NCBI GenBank assembly: GCA_902594675.1
Contig: CACJNE010000004.1
Span: 1 to 64,000 of the forward strand
DNA from: an uncultured Pelagibacteraceae bacterium
Lineage (GTDB): Bacteria > Pseudomonadota > Alphaproteobacteria > Pelagibacterales > Pelagibacteraceae
Length of the DNA: 64,000 bases
Direction: 5' to 3'
Below are positions 8,639-17,726 of the stretch, piece by piece. Numbering within the stretch: the first letter of the stretch is position 1; each line of letters starts with the position of its first letter. A program made the translations under genes and the position numbers. Below the pieces are notes generated by a model that did not search any database, was not told the origin of the DNA, and saw only the letters and a program-made list of their open reading frames with translations.

Positions 8639-9258
8639 TATTGTACAGGTTCATCATCAATAGAACGCCATAAGAACCAAGTGGCAACTGAACAATAAGG
8701 AGAAAATCTCTTTTTTAAACGATTTACATAACTCATAGGTGGTAAGTAGTCTTTTTTATAGTTATTAGAAATTGCTCTAAGCAAACCAATATCTTGAACT
8801 GGCCAGATGTTAGACCTGTTATAAGTAAATAGTAATATCATTTCTGCAGACCATCTACCTATTTGTCTTAACTCTGATAAATAAAGAATTGCTTCTTCAT
8901 CACTCATTGTCTTAATAACTCTTGGATTAAAAGTTTTTTCAATAAATTTTTTTGCTAACTCTTTTATACCTCTTACTTTTTGTCTACTTAAACCACATTT
9001 TTTTAATTTATTTGAAGTAATACTATTTACTACTTTTGGATTTATCTTACCTTTACACTCTGTTTTAAACTTTAAAAAAACTGAGTTAGCAGCAGCTACA
9101 CTAATTTGTTGACCAATTATACTTTTGCATAACGATAAAAAAATATCTCTCCTTGAAGTTAAAGTTTTATCCTTATACTTTAATATAAGTTTCCTCATAA
9201 TTTTATCTTTTGAAAGATACTTAATTGCTTTTGACCAATATTTAGGTTGTTTACTCAT
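8635..9258 (-). CDS. DNA-3-methyladenine glycosylase II-like (HhH-GPD) base-excision repair enzyme
   Basis: A 207-residue HhH-GPD glycosylase. The helix-hairpin-helix is LSELRQIGRWSAEMILLF (about residues 129-146), followed by the catalytic Asp in WPVQDIGLLRAI. The N-terminal part has the SIIGQQISVAAA segment typical of AlkA-type enzymes. It lacks the N-terminal domain of E. coli AlkA, as expected for short bacterial forms. It excises alkylated purines from DNA. The start overlaps the end of the upstream transporter gene by 8 bases, and the stop interlocks with that of the convergent DUF1330 gene. Confidence 0.9.
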   Translation of the reverse strand: MSKQPKYWSKAIKYLSKDKIMRKLILKYKDKTLTSRRDIFLSLCKSIIGQQISVAAANSVFLKFKTECKGKINPKVVNSITSNKLKKCGLSRQKVRGIKELAKKFIEKTFNPRVIKTMSDEEAILYLSELRQIGRWSAEMILLFTYNRSNIWPVQDIGLLRAISNNYKKDYLPPMSYVNRLKKRFSPYCSVATWFLWRSIDDEPVQY

Positions 9259-10132
9259 TTTTAAAAATTAAGTTTGGTTTTTTTAAATATATTTCTCTTC
9301 TAAATATTATGATTGAAGATAAAATTACTAATGCAGCACCAATTAAGGTCTTATATGATGGTATTTCATTCCAAACAAAATATCCGAAGAAAATGGCAAA
9401 AACTAGACTTAGGTATTTTAACGGTGAGACCAAAGAAACTTCTGAAAGTTTATATGATTGACCTAAAAGTAAATTTGCTACACCACCAAGCAAACCAATC
9501 ATACACAATAATATAAAATCAAAAAAAGTTGGCATAACCCAACCAAATGGAACGGTAAGTAGTCCTAAAATTGATATTGCAATCGAGAAGTAAAAAGAAA
9601 TTAACCAGACAGGTTCTGAAGTAGACAACTGTCTTATTGCAATAGCCACATAAGACATTCCTAAACAAAAAATAATTGGATAAATATAATTAAAATTTAA
9701 AGATGATATTCCAGGTTGAGCAATAATTATTACTCCTATAAATCCAATAAAGACTGCCAACCATCTATATTTACCAATTTTTTCTGATAAAAAATATATC
9801 GACATTATTGTGGCAAATATTGGTGCTGCAAAAGAAATACTCACTACAGTGGCTAAAGGTAGGTTTCTTAGAGCAATAAATATTGACACTATTGCCATTA
9901 AACCAGCCATGCATCTTGCAAAATGTAGTTTAGGTCGATCTGTTTTATAAAAATTTTTATAATTTTCTTTTGGTATTAAAAAAAGTATGGGTATTAAACC
10001 ACAAAAACCTCTGAAAAAAAGTACTTCTCCAACTGGGTAATTTTCAGACCATTTTACAAGTACATCCATCATTGAGAATGCACAAACTGATAGAACCATG
10101 TACAAAAAGCCTAATTGATTTTTAGATAACAT
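9251..10132 (-). CDS. EamA/DMT superfamily transporter
   Basis: A 293-residue inner-membrane protein with two EamA repeats and about ten hydrophobic helices. It starts LGFLYMVLSVCAFSMMDVLVKW, typical of alphaproteobacterial DMT permeases, some of which move S-adenosylmethionine or amino acids. The substrate here is not predictable. It overlaps the glycosylase gene by 8 bases and is divergent from msrA with a 34-base gap that must hold both promoters. Confidence 0.88.
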   Translation of the reverse strand: MLSKNQLGFLYMVLSVCAFSMMDVLVKWSENYPVGEVLFFRGFCGLIPILFLIPKENYKNFYKTDRPKLHFARCMAGLMAIVSIFIALRNLPLATVVSISFAAPIFATIMSIYFLSEKIGKYRWLAVFIGFIGVIIIAQPGISSLNFNYIYPIIFCLGMSYVAIAIRQLSTSEPVWLISFYFSIAISILGLLTVPFGWVMPTFFDFILLCMIGLLGGVANLLLGQSYKLSEVSLVSPLKYLSLVFAIFFGYFVWNEIPSYKTLIGAALVILSSIIIFRREIYLKKPNLIFKNE

Positions 10133-10166
10133 GGATTTAATTATATTATTATTATAGCATTAATCT

Positions 10167-10610
10167 ATGGAAATAGCAGTTTTAGCCTTGGGTTGTTTTT
10201 GGGGTCCAGAAAAAAAATATGGACAACTAGAAGGCATTTACAGAACTGAGGTTGGATACTGCGGAGGTAATAGCCCAAATACAAATTACAGAGAGGTTTG
10301 CACCGGAACAACAAATCACGCAGAAGCTGTAAAACTTGAATTTGATCCCAAAGTAATTTCATATGAGGAAATTGTAAAAAAATTTTTTGAATTTCATGAT
10401 CCAACAACATTGAATTCTCAAGGACCTGATTTTGGTACACAATACAGAAGTGAAATATTTTATCTTAACGATGAACAAAAGAAAATTGCTCAAAAAGTTA
10501 TGAATGAAGAAAATGTGAGGCTATCTGGAAGGGTAGTTACCAAACTTTCTGAGTTAAAAAATTACTGTGTTGCAGAGGAATATCATCAGAAGTATCTAGA
10601 AAAAAGATAG
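10167..10610 (+). CDS. msrA: Peptide-methionine (S)-S-oxide reductase
   Basis: A 147-residue MsrA that reduces methionine-S-sulfoxide in proteins. The catalytic motif GCFWG is at residues 9-13 with nucleophile Cys10; GYCGG and HAEAV segments follow in family order. A C-terminal Cys in LKNYCVAEEYHQKYL could act as resolving residue. It is shorter than E. coli MsrA (about 212) because N- and C-terminal extensions are absent. It is one base upstream of the sulfurtransferase gene, so the two form an operon. No MsrB is nearby. Confidence 0.96.
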   Translation: MEIAVLALGCFWGPEKKYGQLEGIYRTEVGYCGGNSPNTNYREVCTGTTNHAEAVKLEFDPKVISYEEIVKKFFEFHDPTTLNSQGPDFGTQYRSEIFYLNDEQKKIAQKVMNEENVRLSGRVVTKLSELKNYCVAEEYHQKYLEKR

Positions 10611-10611
10611 A

Positions 10612-11427
10612 ATGTCACTTGTCTCATCTGATTGGTTAGAAAAAAATTTAAATAATGTAAAAATTATAGACTGTTCCTGGCACATGCCAGGGATAAATAG
10701 AAATCCATATGAAGAATATTTGAGTAAACATATTCCAGGAGCAATATTTTTTGACTTAGATAAAAATTCAGAACAGAAAACTGATTTACCTCATATGCTT
10801 CCAACAACAGAAAAATGGGAGGAAATTTTATCTTCTTTAGGCATCTCAAATAATGATAGAATAGTAATTTATGATAATTCAGATGTGGTGAGTTCATGTA
10901 GAGGTTGGTATAATTTTATTTATTTTGGTCATGATAAAGAGTTAGTCAGCGTTTTGGATGGTGGCTTAAAAAAATGGATAATAGAAAAAAAAATGACAAC
11001 CAATGAAAATACAAATATTTTAAAGTCAAAATATATAGCTAGAGAAAACAAACATCTTGTTAAAAATATTAATGAAATCAATGACAACATAAAAACAAAA
11101 AATTTTAAAGTTATTGATGCAAGAAGTAAGGAAAGATTTAATGGAACTGCACCAGATCCAAGAAAAAATGTTAGGAGTGGATCTATACCAAATTCTCTAT
11201 GTCTTCCATATAAAGAAGTTATTAATTCTAAGGACAATACGTTTAAAAATAGATCTGAAATTTTAAAAAAATTTGACGAAATAATTGATTCTAATGATAA
11301 CAACAGAGTTTTTTCATGCGGTTCTGGTATTACTGCTTGTGTTTTAAGTCTTGCATATTCCCTAGTAAATAATACATATTCTCCTACAGTTTATGATGGA
11401 TCATGGGCTGAATATGGAAAATTTTAA
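10612..11427 (+). CDS. sseA: 3-mercaptopyruvate/thiosulfate sulfurtransferase (two rhodanese domains)
   Basis: A 271-residue tandem-rhodanese enzyme moving sulfane sulfur from 3-mercaptopyruvate or thiosulfate to acceptors. The N-terminal domain (about 5-125) is non-catalytic; the C-terminal domain (about 145-268) carries FSCGSGITACVL, and CGSG-[VI]-TA favours mercaptopyruvate over thiosulfate (rhodanese CRKGVT type). VIDARSKERFNG is the typical second-domain strand. It follows msrA directly and precedes the RND adaptor by 3 bases, so it may be cotranscribed with both. Confidence 0.93.
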   Translation: MSLVSSDWLEKNLNNVKIIDCSWHMPGINRNPYEEYLSKHIPGAIFFDLDKNSEQKTDLPHMLPTTEKWEEILSSLGISNNDRIVIYDNSDVVSSCRGWYNFIYFGHDKELVSVLDGGLKKWIIEKKMTTNENTNILKSKYIARENKHLVKNINEINDNIKTKNFKVIDARSKERFNGTAPDPRKNVRSGSIPNSLCLPYKEVINSKDNTFKNRSEILKKFDEIIDSNDNNRVFSCGSGITACVLSLAYSLVNNTYSPTVYDGSWAEYGKF

Positions 11428-11430
11428 AAT

Positions 11431-12432
11431 ATGAAAAGATCAACAAAAGTAACTACTGTAATTGTAATATTTTTTATAATTATCGCTGGTGTAATCATTG
11501 CAAGAACAATGATTGGCAATCACTTTAAAAAAAAATTTAGCAAAAGACCCCCACCAGGAATAATAGTTAAAACTGTTGAACAAAGAAAATTCCAAAATAT
11601 AATTGAAACTTTTGGAACAGCTGTTCCAATAAAAGTTCAGTCTTACAATATAGAAAAGTATGAAATTATAGAGGAGATTAAATATAACACTAAAGTAAAA
11701 GCTGGAGATATTGTAGCAAAATTAAAAAGTAGAACCATTAGAGCACCTTTTAATGGTGTAATAGGGAAAAGAAACTTTTCAGATGATATAAATGTTTCAG
11801 AAAGCTCAGTTGTAATTGATATTGAAGATGCATCTTTTTTATTTATTGATGTTGATGTACCTGAAATATTCGCTCCATTTGTAAAAAAAGGATTAGGTGT
11901 TGATGTAAGATTTTCTGGAAACAAAGAAAAAATATATCAAGGAATTGTAGATTCAATTGCAAGTAAAATCGATGTAAGTAATAGATCTCTTAGACTCAGA
12001 GTTAAACTTCAAAACTCAAATTCTGAAATCTTGCCTGGTGCATTAATGGAAGTTACTATCAAATATAATGAGAGAGATTCTTTAGGAATTCCTGATACAA
12101 GTGTAATCTTGGAAGGTAATAAAGTTTATATCTATAAAGTAGACGACAAAAACATTACTAATAGAGTAGAAGTTATAGTTGGTAATAGAAGTCAAGGATA
12201 TCTTGAAGTCAAATCTGGATTAAATGAAGGCGATATAGTTGTTGCTGAGGGCCTTAAGAAAGTAAGACCAAATGGCAAAATAAAACCTATAAAAGAAGGA
12301 GCTAAAAAAAGTAAATCTGATTGGGGCAAAAAAGCAAAATCTAATAATTCAGAAGCAAAAAAAGGTAAGTTTGACTGGATAAAGAATTTATTTGGTAAGT
12401 CAGAGTCAGAAAAAAAAGAAGATAAAAAATAA
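11431..12432 (+). CDS. RND efflux periplasmic adaptor (membrane fusion protein) lacking the alpha-hairpin
   Basis: A 333-residue adaptor anchored by an N-terminal membrane helix (about residues 7-27). The two halves of the lipoyl-like domain are fused: KVKAGDIVAKLK (about 88-99) runs straight into IRAPFNGVIGKR (103-114), without the 60-100 residue helical hairpin that normally separates them and reaches the outer-membrane channel. A beta-barrel domain (about 130-210) and membrane-proximal domain (to about 290) follow. The last 35 residues are a Lys/Ser-rich tail. It is 8 bases upstream of the RND pump gene. Family identity is firm; how it couples to an outer-membrane channel is unknown. Confidence 0.9.
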   Translation: MKRSTKVTTVIVIFFIIIAGVIIARTMIGNHFKKKFSKRPPPGIIVKTVEQRKFQNIIETFGTAVPIKVQSYNIEKYEIIEEIKYNTKVKAGDIVAKLKSRTIRAPFNGVIGKRNFSDDINVSESSVVIDIEDASFLFIDVDVPEIFAPFVKKGLGVDVRFSGNKEKIYQGIVDSIASKIDVSNRSLRLRVKLQNSNSEILPGALMEVTIKYNERDSLGIPDTSVILEGNKVYIYKVDDKNITNRVEVIVGNRSQGYLEVKSGLNEGDIVVAEGLKKVRPNGKIKPIKEGAKKSKSDWGKKAKSNNSEAKKGKFDWIKNLFGKSESEKKEDKK

Positions 12433-12440
12433 ATAATTAA

Positions 12441-15400
12441 ATGTATTTAACTGATGTAAGTATTAGAAGACCGGCATTATCTTGGGTGTTATCTTTAATA
12501 TTGGTTGTTTTTGGTACTTTTGTTTTTTCAAAGTTACCTGTTAGAGAACTTCCATCTGGTTTACAACCACCTGTAGTTCAAGTTCAAGTGGAATATGCTT
12601 CGGCCTCAGCTCCTATTGTTGATGAAGAAGTTACTCAGGTAATTGAAGAGGTAATTGGTGGAGCAGAAGGTATAAAAAATATTGATGCAAAATCAGAGAA
12701 TGGAAAAAGCACAATAAATATAGAATTCGATACAGATATTAATCTTGATAATGCTGCAAACGATGTAAGAGAAAGAGTTGCAAGAATTGTTGGGAGACTT
12801 CCTTCAGAGGCGGATGCACCTAGAATACTTAAACAATCTGCTGGTTTTACAACAACTATGTGGCTGGCGTTATCCTCAGAAACTTGGACAGACCTTGAGC
12901 TTGGAGATTACGCGGAGAGGTATTTAGTTGACCAGTTTTCAAGCATTAAAAATGTTGGTAGAATAAGAACTGGTGGACTAAGAGAACTCAGTATAAGAGT
13001 ATGGATAGATCCAATCAAGTTGGCAGCGAATAATCTAACAATACAAGAAGTTGAAAGATCACTTAGAAATGAAAATGTGAGATTACCAGCCGGTACTTTA
13101 GAGGCAGAAAATATTGATCTTACAATTAATATCGACAAATCTTACAACGACCTTGAGAAACTCAAACAGCTTCCGATAAAGAAGGCTAAAGATAACATAG
13201 TAAGATTGTCTGACGTTGCAAATTTAGAGTTGGGTCCAGTGACTGAAAAAGTTTTATTTAGAGCTCAAAGTAAAGGGGCTTTAAATTTGAAAACAATGGG
13301 AATAGGTATCTATGCGAGGAGTGGTGCATCTACTGTAGAACTTTCCAAAGATATCAAGAAAAAAATTGAGGAAGTAAGAAAAACTTTGCCAGGAGATTTA
13401 AATTTAGAAATAGCATTCAATAGAGCAACTTATATAGGTGAAGCAATTAATGAGGTTTATAAAACATTAATTATTGCATTTATATTAGTTGTAATCATAA
13501 TTTATTTATTTTTAGGAAACCTTAAAGCTGTAATAGTCCCTGCCATTGCTCTACCAGTGAGTTTGATTGCAACATTTTTAGGTCTATATATATTTGATTT
13601 ATCAATAAATATATTTGTCTTATTAAGTTTTATTTTAGCAATAGGAATTATAACAGATGATTCTGTTATTATGACTGATGCTATATATAGAAGAATCGAA
13701 AATGGTGAAACACCGTTAGTAGCAGCGTACAAGGGTTCAAAACAAATTACTTTTGCTATTATCGCAACAACTCTTATATTAGTGGCTGTTTTTTTACCTT
13801 TAATATTCATCGAGGGAATTGCAGGAACTTTATTTAAAGAGACCGCTATTGCCTTATCATTTGCAATAGTTGTTTCATCGTTTGTTGCATTAACACTCTC
13901 ACCAATGCTTGGAAGCAAGTTTCTTGACAAAAAGAAAAAATCAAACTTCTTAACCAAAAAATTTGATAAATTTTTTCAAGGTTTTTTAAATTTTTATTCA
14001 GAAACTTTAGTATTTTGGATCAATAGAAAAAAAACAATTGTAACATTTATTGTTTTAATTATTGTTGGCTCAGCTGCTTTATATAATTATACAAAAAAGG
14101 AACTATTACCAATGGAAGATAGAGGTGTGTATTTGGTAATTGGTTTTACAGATGAGGGCAGTTCTTTTCAATACACACAAAAAAGAGCCGAAGATGTGGA
14201 AAAAAGACTGATACCATTGCTAGATAAGGAGAATAGCCCATACAATAGATTTCTTATGATTGTACCAGGATTTGGCTCTGAAAATAGTTTTTTGATCATT
14301 TCACTTTTAGATAATTGGAAAAATAGAAAACAAAGCTCCCAAACAATCATGAGACAAGCCATAGGTAAAATTGTTACTGTACCTCAAACATTAGCATTTC
14401 CTATATCCCCTCAGTCTATAAGAGTTTCAAGTTACAACAAGCCTGTTCAAATGGTAATTTACGGAAATACTTACGAAGAGCTAGAACAAATTCAAACTCA
14501 AGTTATTAGAATGCTTAGGAAAAACAGAAATTTATCAAGATTAGAATCTGATTACAGTAGAAACAAGCCAGAAGTAAATATAAAGATTAATAAAATAAAA
14601 GCAAAAGACTTAGGGATATCTGCAGAAGCAATTGGACAAACTCTAGAGACTTTATATGGTGGCAAAACAGTTACAAAATTTAATAAACTTGGTAAAGAAT
14701 ATCCTATAATTTTACAACAATACCTAGAGGATAGAAAAGATAAGGAAAGTTTAAGTAAAATCTTTGTTAGATCGGAAAAAACTGGTAACTTAGTATCTCT
14801 TTCAAATTTAGTAGAATTCAATGAAAAGGGAACTGCGAGTAAGTTATCAAGATACAATAGGCAGAGAGCTGTCACGATATCTGCAAATATTAGTGAAGGA
14901 TATACTTTAGCTGAAGCAATTAAATATCTTGAAGAAACAATGACTAAAATTGCGCCTGACAAACAAATTACTTGGAAGGGTAAATCAGAGGAATTAAAAG
15001 AAACAAGTAACGAACTTTATATAATTTTTGCCTTAGCTTTGTTAACTGCTTACCTTGTTATGTCTGCTACCTTTAATTCTTTTATTCATCCATTTATAAT
15101 AATTTTAACTGTTCCACTGGCAGTATTTGGTGGTTTGGTATTCATATTATTTTTAAATTCGTCAATAAATATTTTCTCACAAATTGCGCTAGTTATCCTT
15201 ATAGGAATTTCAACAAAGAATAGTATTCTTATAGTTGATTATGCAAATCAATTAAGAACCAAAGGTAAAGATATTGAGAAAGCTGTAAAAGAAGCTTGTA
15301 GTTTAAGATTTAGACCAATAATTATGACTTCATTAAGTACTATGATAGCAATGTTACCGCTTGTTATTGGAAATATTGGACCTGGAGCAGGAGAAGGTTC

Positions 15401-15551
15401 TAGACTTGCAGTTGGTGCAACAATACTTGGTGGAATGATAATTTCTACGTTCTTTACTTTATATGTGACACCAACAATGTATTTAACTCTCGCCAAAAAT
15501 ACAAAGAGAATTGACGCTGTTGATATAGAACTGAAAAAACAGCTAAATTAG
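12441..15551 (+). CDS. RND family efflux transporter permease (AcrB/MexB-like)
   Basis: A 1036-residue proton-driven trimeric inner-membrane pump (HAE1-like RND). TM1 is near residues 10-28; two large periplasmic loops follow TM1 and TM7. The proton-relay residues are kept: the Asp pair in ILAIGIITDDSVIMTD of TM4 and the Lys in LIGISTKNSILIVDYA of TM10. Its adaptor is encoded 8 bases upstream; no TolC-like outer-membrane gene is in the window. Substrate unknown. The TAG stop interlocks with the stop of the convergent lipoprotein gene (TTAG, 15548-15551). Confidence 0.95.
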   Translation: MYLTDVSIRRPALSWVLSLILVVFGTFVFSKLPVRELPSGLQPPVVQVQVEYASASAPIVDEEVTQVIEEVIGGAEGIKNIDAKSENGKSTINIEFDTDINLDNAANDVRERVARIVGRLPSEADAPRILKQSAGFTTTMWLALSSETWTDLELGDYAERYLVDQFSSIKNVGRIRTGGLRELSIRVWIDPIKLAANNLTIQEVERSLRNENVRLPAGTLEAENIDLTINIDKSYNDLEKLKQLPIKKAKDNIVRLSDVANLELGPVTEKVLFRAQSKGALNLKTMGIGIYARSGASTVELSKDIKKKIEEVRKTLPGDLNLEIAFNRATYIGEAINEVYKTLIIAFILVVIIIYLFLGNLKAVIVPAIALPVSLIATFLGLYIFDLSINIFVLLSFILAIGIITDDSVIMTDAIYRRIENGETPLVAAYKGSKQITFAIIATTLILVAVFLPLIFIEGIAGTLFKETAIALSFAIVVSSFVALTLSPMLGSKFLDKKKKSNFLTKKFDKFFQGFLNFYSETLVFWINRKKTIVTFIVLIIVGSAALYNYTKKELLPMEDRGVYLVIGFTDEGSSFQYTQKRAEDVEKRLIPLLDKENSPYNRFLMIVPGFGSENSFLIISLLDNWKNRKQSSQTIMRQAIGKIVTVPQTLAFPISPQSIRVSSYNKPVQMVIYGNTYEELEQIQTQVIRMLRKNRNLSRLESDYSRNKPEVNIKINKIKAKDLGISAEAIGQTLETLYGGKTVTKFNKLGKEYPIILQQYLEDRKDKESLSKIFVRSEKTGNLVSLSNLVEFNEKGTASKLSRYNRQRAVTISANISEGYTLAEAIKYLEETMTKIAPDKQITWKGKSEELKETSNELYIIFALALLTAYLVMSATFNSFIHPFIIILTVPLAVFGGLVFILFLNSSINIFSQIALVILIGISTKNSILIVDYANQLRTKGKDIEKAVKEACSLRFRPIIMTSLSTMIAMLPLVIGNIGPGAGEGSRLAVGATILGGMIISTFFTLYVTPTMYLTLAKNTKRIDAVDIELKKQLN

Positions 15552-16147
15552 AATAAAATATATTTTCTAGTAGTTAGTAAGTTTTTACATTTATTAAGTT
15601 GACTTTTGTACTTCTTAGACTGGTTTTCAACTTTCTTTGCTAATAAAATAATTTTTTGTTTATTTTTATAATTTTTATAGTTTCCCCATCCCTCATGATA
15701 GGCAATATACTGCCTAAAAGCATCGTTTTTAGGTATTTTTAGTATCTTCTCTGTTTTATTTGTGTACCAACCAATAAAATCTACACTATCTTTGAACCGC
15801 GTTCGGGTAGCATATTTATTTCCAGTTTCTTCTTTATACTGTTTCCATGTACCTTTTACAGCTTGAGAATAGCCAAAAGAACTTGATGGTCTTTTATATG
15901 GAATTACTTTAAACAATTTTTCTCTTGGTGGTTTAGCCAACCAATCAAAATCAGACTCCATTTTAATAATTGCAAGTTGCAAATAAATAGGTGTTCCCCA
16001 TTTTTGTTCAGATTTTTTTGCATGTTTATACCAAAGATATCTTTCAGAAAAAATTGAACAACCATCAGCTGTATTTTTAGGTATAGAGGAGCATGCAGAA
16101 ACCAAAATTAGAATTATAAATAAATATAATTTATTATTTCGAATCAC
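15548..16147 (-). CDS. Lytic transglycosylase-like (SLT domain) lipoprotein
   Basis: A 199-residue lipoprotein: signal peptide with lipobox LVSAC near residue 19. The lysozyme-like domain has the probable catalytic Glu in IIKMESDFDW (about residue 63) and the downstream SSFGYSQAVKGTWKQYK segment characteristic of SLT/EmtA-like folds. It would cleave peptidoglycan glycan strands from the outer membrane's periplasmic face, making anhydromuropeptides that AmpG and AmgK/MurU (also in this window) could recycle. It is followed upstream by the nuclease gene 8 bases away on the same strand. Confidence 0.84.
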   Translation of the reverse strand: MIRNNKLYLFIILILVSACSSIPKNTADGCSIFSERYLWYKHAKKSEQKWGTPIYLQLAIIKMESDFDWLAKPPREKLFKVIPYKRPSSSFGYSQAVKGTWKQYKEETGNKYATRTRFKDSVDFIGWYTNKTEKILKIPKNDAFRQYIAYHEGWGNYKNYKNKQKIILLAKKVENQSKKYKSQLNKCKNLLTTRKYILF

Positions 16148-16155
16148 TCTTTTTA

Positions 16156-16671
16156 TTATCTATTTTTTTTTCTCCATATCCAAGGATATTCGAATTTCAT
16201 TTGCCACAATCCTAAAGAAAGATCTTTTGCATATTTTTCATATTCTCTGAATTTTCCTTTAGAATATTTTGGGTAATCAAACGCGTAACCATTCTTGACC
16301 ATATAAACTGATAAACTCTCGTTATCTAAAAAACACTCTCCTAATAACCTATTAAATTGATCTTTGTTTTTTTCAATTTTACAATCAATAGATCGATTTC
16401 CTATTTTTTCAAATAATTTATCTTTTGATAATATTCCACAAAAAATATCCACTTTATTTAAAGTGCATATTTGTTTTTTTCCGAAAAAATAACTTTCTGG
16501 AGCATCAATTCCACTAAAACGAATTTTTTTATTATTTATTTTAACTGTATCACCATCTGTTATAACTGCTTTTCCAGAAATTATTTTAAGATTACTATTT
16601 AAAGAAAATGAACTATTTATATTTAATAGGATAAAAAAAAAACTAACTAAAATCAGTTTTAGCTTTTTCAT
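16156..16671 (-). CDS. Secreted thermonuclease-family (SNase-like) nuclease
   Basis: A 171-residue protein with an N-terminal signal peptide (hydrophobic residues 5-22) and one SNase-like domain. Active-site landmarks of staphylococcal nuclease are present: TDGDTVKI, then IRFSGIDAPES with the conserved Arg and Glu, and QFNRLLGECF with the second Arg. It probably acts in the periplasm or outside the cell and could serve phosphorus or nucleotide scavenging. Its start overlaps the 3' end of the ATPase zeta gene by 29 bases, so the two are cotranscribed. Confidence 0.9.
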   Translation of the reverse strand: MKKLKLILVSFFFILLNINSSFSLNSNLKIISGKAVITDGDTVKINNKKIRFSGIDAPESYFFGKKQICTLNKVDIFCGILSKDKLFEKIGNRSIDCKIEKNKDQFNRLLGECFLDNESLSVYMVKNGYAFDYPKYSKGKFREYEKYAKDLSLGLWQMKFEYPWIWRKKNR

Positions 16672-16951
16672 TTAGCTCATCCATCTTTTTTCGTAATTCC
16701 TCATCTGATATGTTTTTGTCTTTTAAATCTTCTTTAATTTTTCTAAAAACATCTTCGTCACCTGCTTCAGCAAAATCAGCCTTTATTACTGATTGAATAT
16801 ATTCTTTTTCTTGATCTGAATTATAATCAAGTATTTGAGATACCCATTCTCCTAAATATTTATTTCTTCTAGCGCTGACTTTAAATTGAAGCTCTTGATC
16901 ATGAGCAAATTTCTTTTCAAAACTTTTTTTTCTATCCTCAAATGAACTCAT
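16643..16951 (-). CDS. F1-ATPase inhibitor zeta subunit (DUF1476)
   Basis: A 102-residue soluble protein of the DUF1476 family, known in alphaproteobacteria as the zeta subunit that blocks rotation of F1-ATPase. It opens with the family's FEDRKKSFEKKFAHDQELQFK and continues ARRNKYLGEWVSQ; the inhibitory N-terminus and four-helix core are intact. There is no Shine-Dalgarno, and a promoter-like pair of boxes ends only 6 bases before the ATG, suggesting a leaderless mRNA. The F1 genes lie 34 kb away in this window. Confidence 0.93.
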   Translation of the reverse strand: MSSFEDRKKSFEKKFAHDQELQFKVSARRNKYLGEWVSQILDYNSDQEKEYIQSVIKADFAEAGDEDVFRKIKEDLKDKNISDEELRKKMDELNEKAKTDFS

Positions 16952-16957
16952 TGTAAC

Positions 16958-16985
16958 AAAATAAAAAGATTTAGCTTTATGTCAA
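16958..16985 (-). promoter_or_regulatory. Promoter of the zeta subunit gene, possibly leaderless
   Basis: On the minus strand a perfect -35 box TTGACA (16980-16985) is followed by a 16-base spacer and a -10-like TATTTT (16958-16963). Only six bases separate the -10 from the ATG at 16951, so transcription would start at or next to the start codon. No Shine-Dalgarno is present, which fits. Confidence 0.55.
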
Positions 16986-17015
16986 TCTAATTTAATTTAT
17001 ATTTATGTTAAATTT

Positions 17016-17726
17016 ATGAATTATTTAATTCTTGTAAGACATGGACAAAGCGAATGGAACCTAGAAAATCGTTTCACAGGCTGGGTAGACGTTGATTTAG
17101 CTGCTAAAGGTAAGCTTGAGGCTTGTAAAGCAGGAGAATTAATCAAGAAATTAGGTATTGAATTATCTTATTTTTACACATCTTTACAATCAAGATCGAT
17201 TGAGACTCTTAATTTGATATTAAATACTATGAGAATAAAAAATCAGGAGATTGTAAATGCATGGGAATTAAATGAGAGACATTACGGATCTTTAACAGGT
17301 TTAAATAAAGATGAAATGAAAAAGCTTTACGGTGAAGAAAAAATTCATACTTTTAGAAGGTCTTGGGATAATCCACCAGAGGCTCTTAAAAAAACAAGTC
17401 CATATCACCCATTGAATATAGATATATATAAAAATGTTCCAAGAGATAAGATCCCTGATACAGAGTCATTAAAAAATACCTACGAAAGAGTGATACCATT
17501 TTATAAAAGAAATATAGAGCCAAAATTAGATAAAAATATAATTGTTTCAGCTCATGGAAATTCAATTAGATCATTGTGTAAATACCTATTTGATTTAGAT
17601 AACAAAAAAATTTCAAGTCTAGAAATACCAACAGGTAATCCTTTATTAATAGAAATTGAAGAAGGAAAAATTAAAAATGCTAGTTATTTAGATAAAGACA
17701 GAGCAAAAGACCTTTTAGTTTTCTAA
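17016..17726 (+). CDS. gpmA: 2,3-bisphosphoglycerate-dependent phosphoglycerate mutase
   Basis: A 236-residue glycolytic/gluconeogenic enzyme interconverting 3- and 2-phosphoglycerate in the cytoplasm. The phosphohistidine motif LVRHGQSEWNLENRFTGW starts at residue 6; ERHYGSLTGLNK and the second catalytic His in VSAHGNSIRSL are in place. The length matches the family. Its TAA stop interlocks with the stop of convergent murU (CTAA, 17723-17726), leaving no room for a terminator between them. Confidence 0.96.
   Translation: MNYLILVRHGQSEWNLENRFTGWVDVDLAAKGKLEACKAGELIKKLGIELSYFYTSLQSRSIETLNLILNTMRIKNQEIVNAWELNERHYGSLTGLNKDEMKKLYGEEKIHTFRRSWDNPPEALKKTSPYHPLNIDIYKNVPRDKIPDTESLKNTYERVIPFYKRNIEPKLDKNIIVSAHGNSIRSLCKYLFDLDNKKISSLEIPTGNPLLIEIEEGKIKNASYLDKDRAKDLLVF

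Noticed and set aside
13502..13957. 151-codon minus-strand open frame inside the RND pump gene
   Set aside because: It mirrors the conserved TM region of the pump, has no recognisable domain, and the plus-strand protein is full length and conserved.
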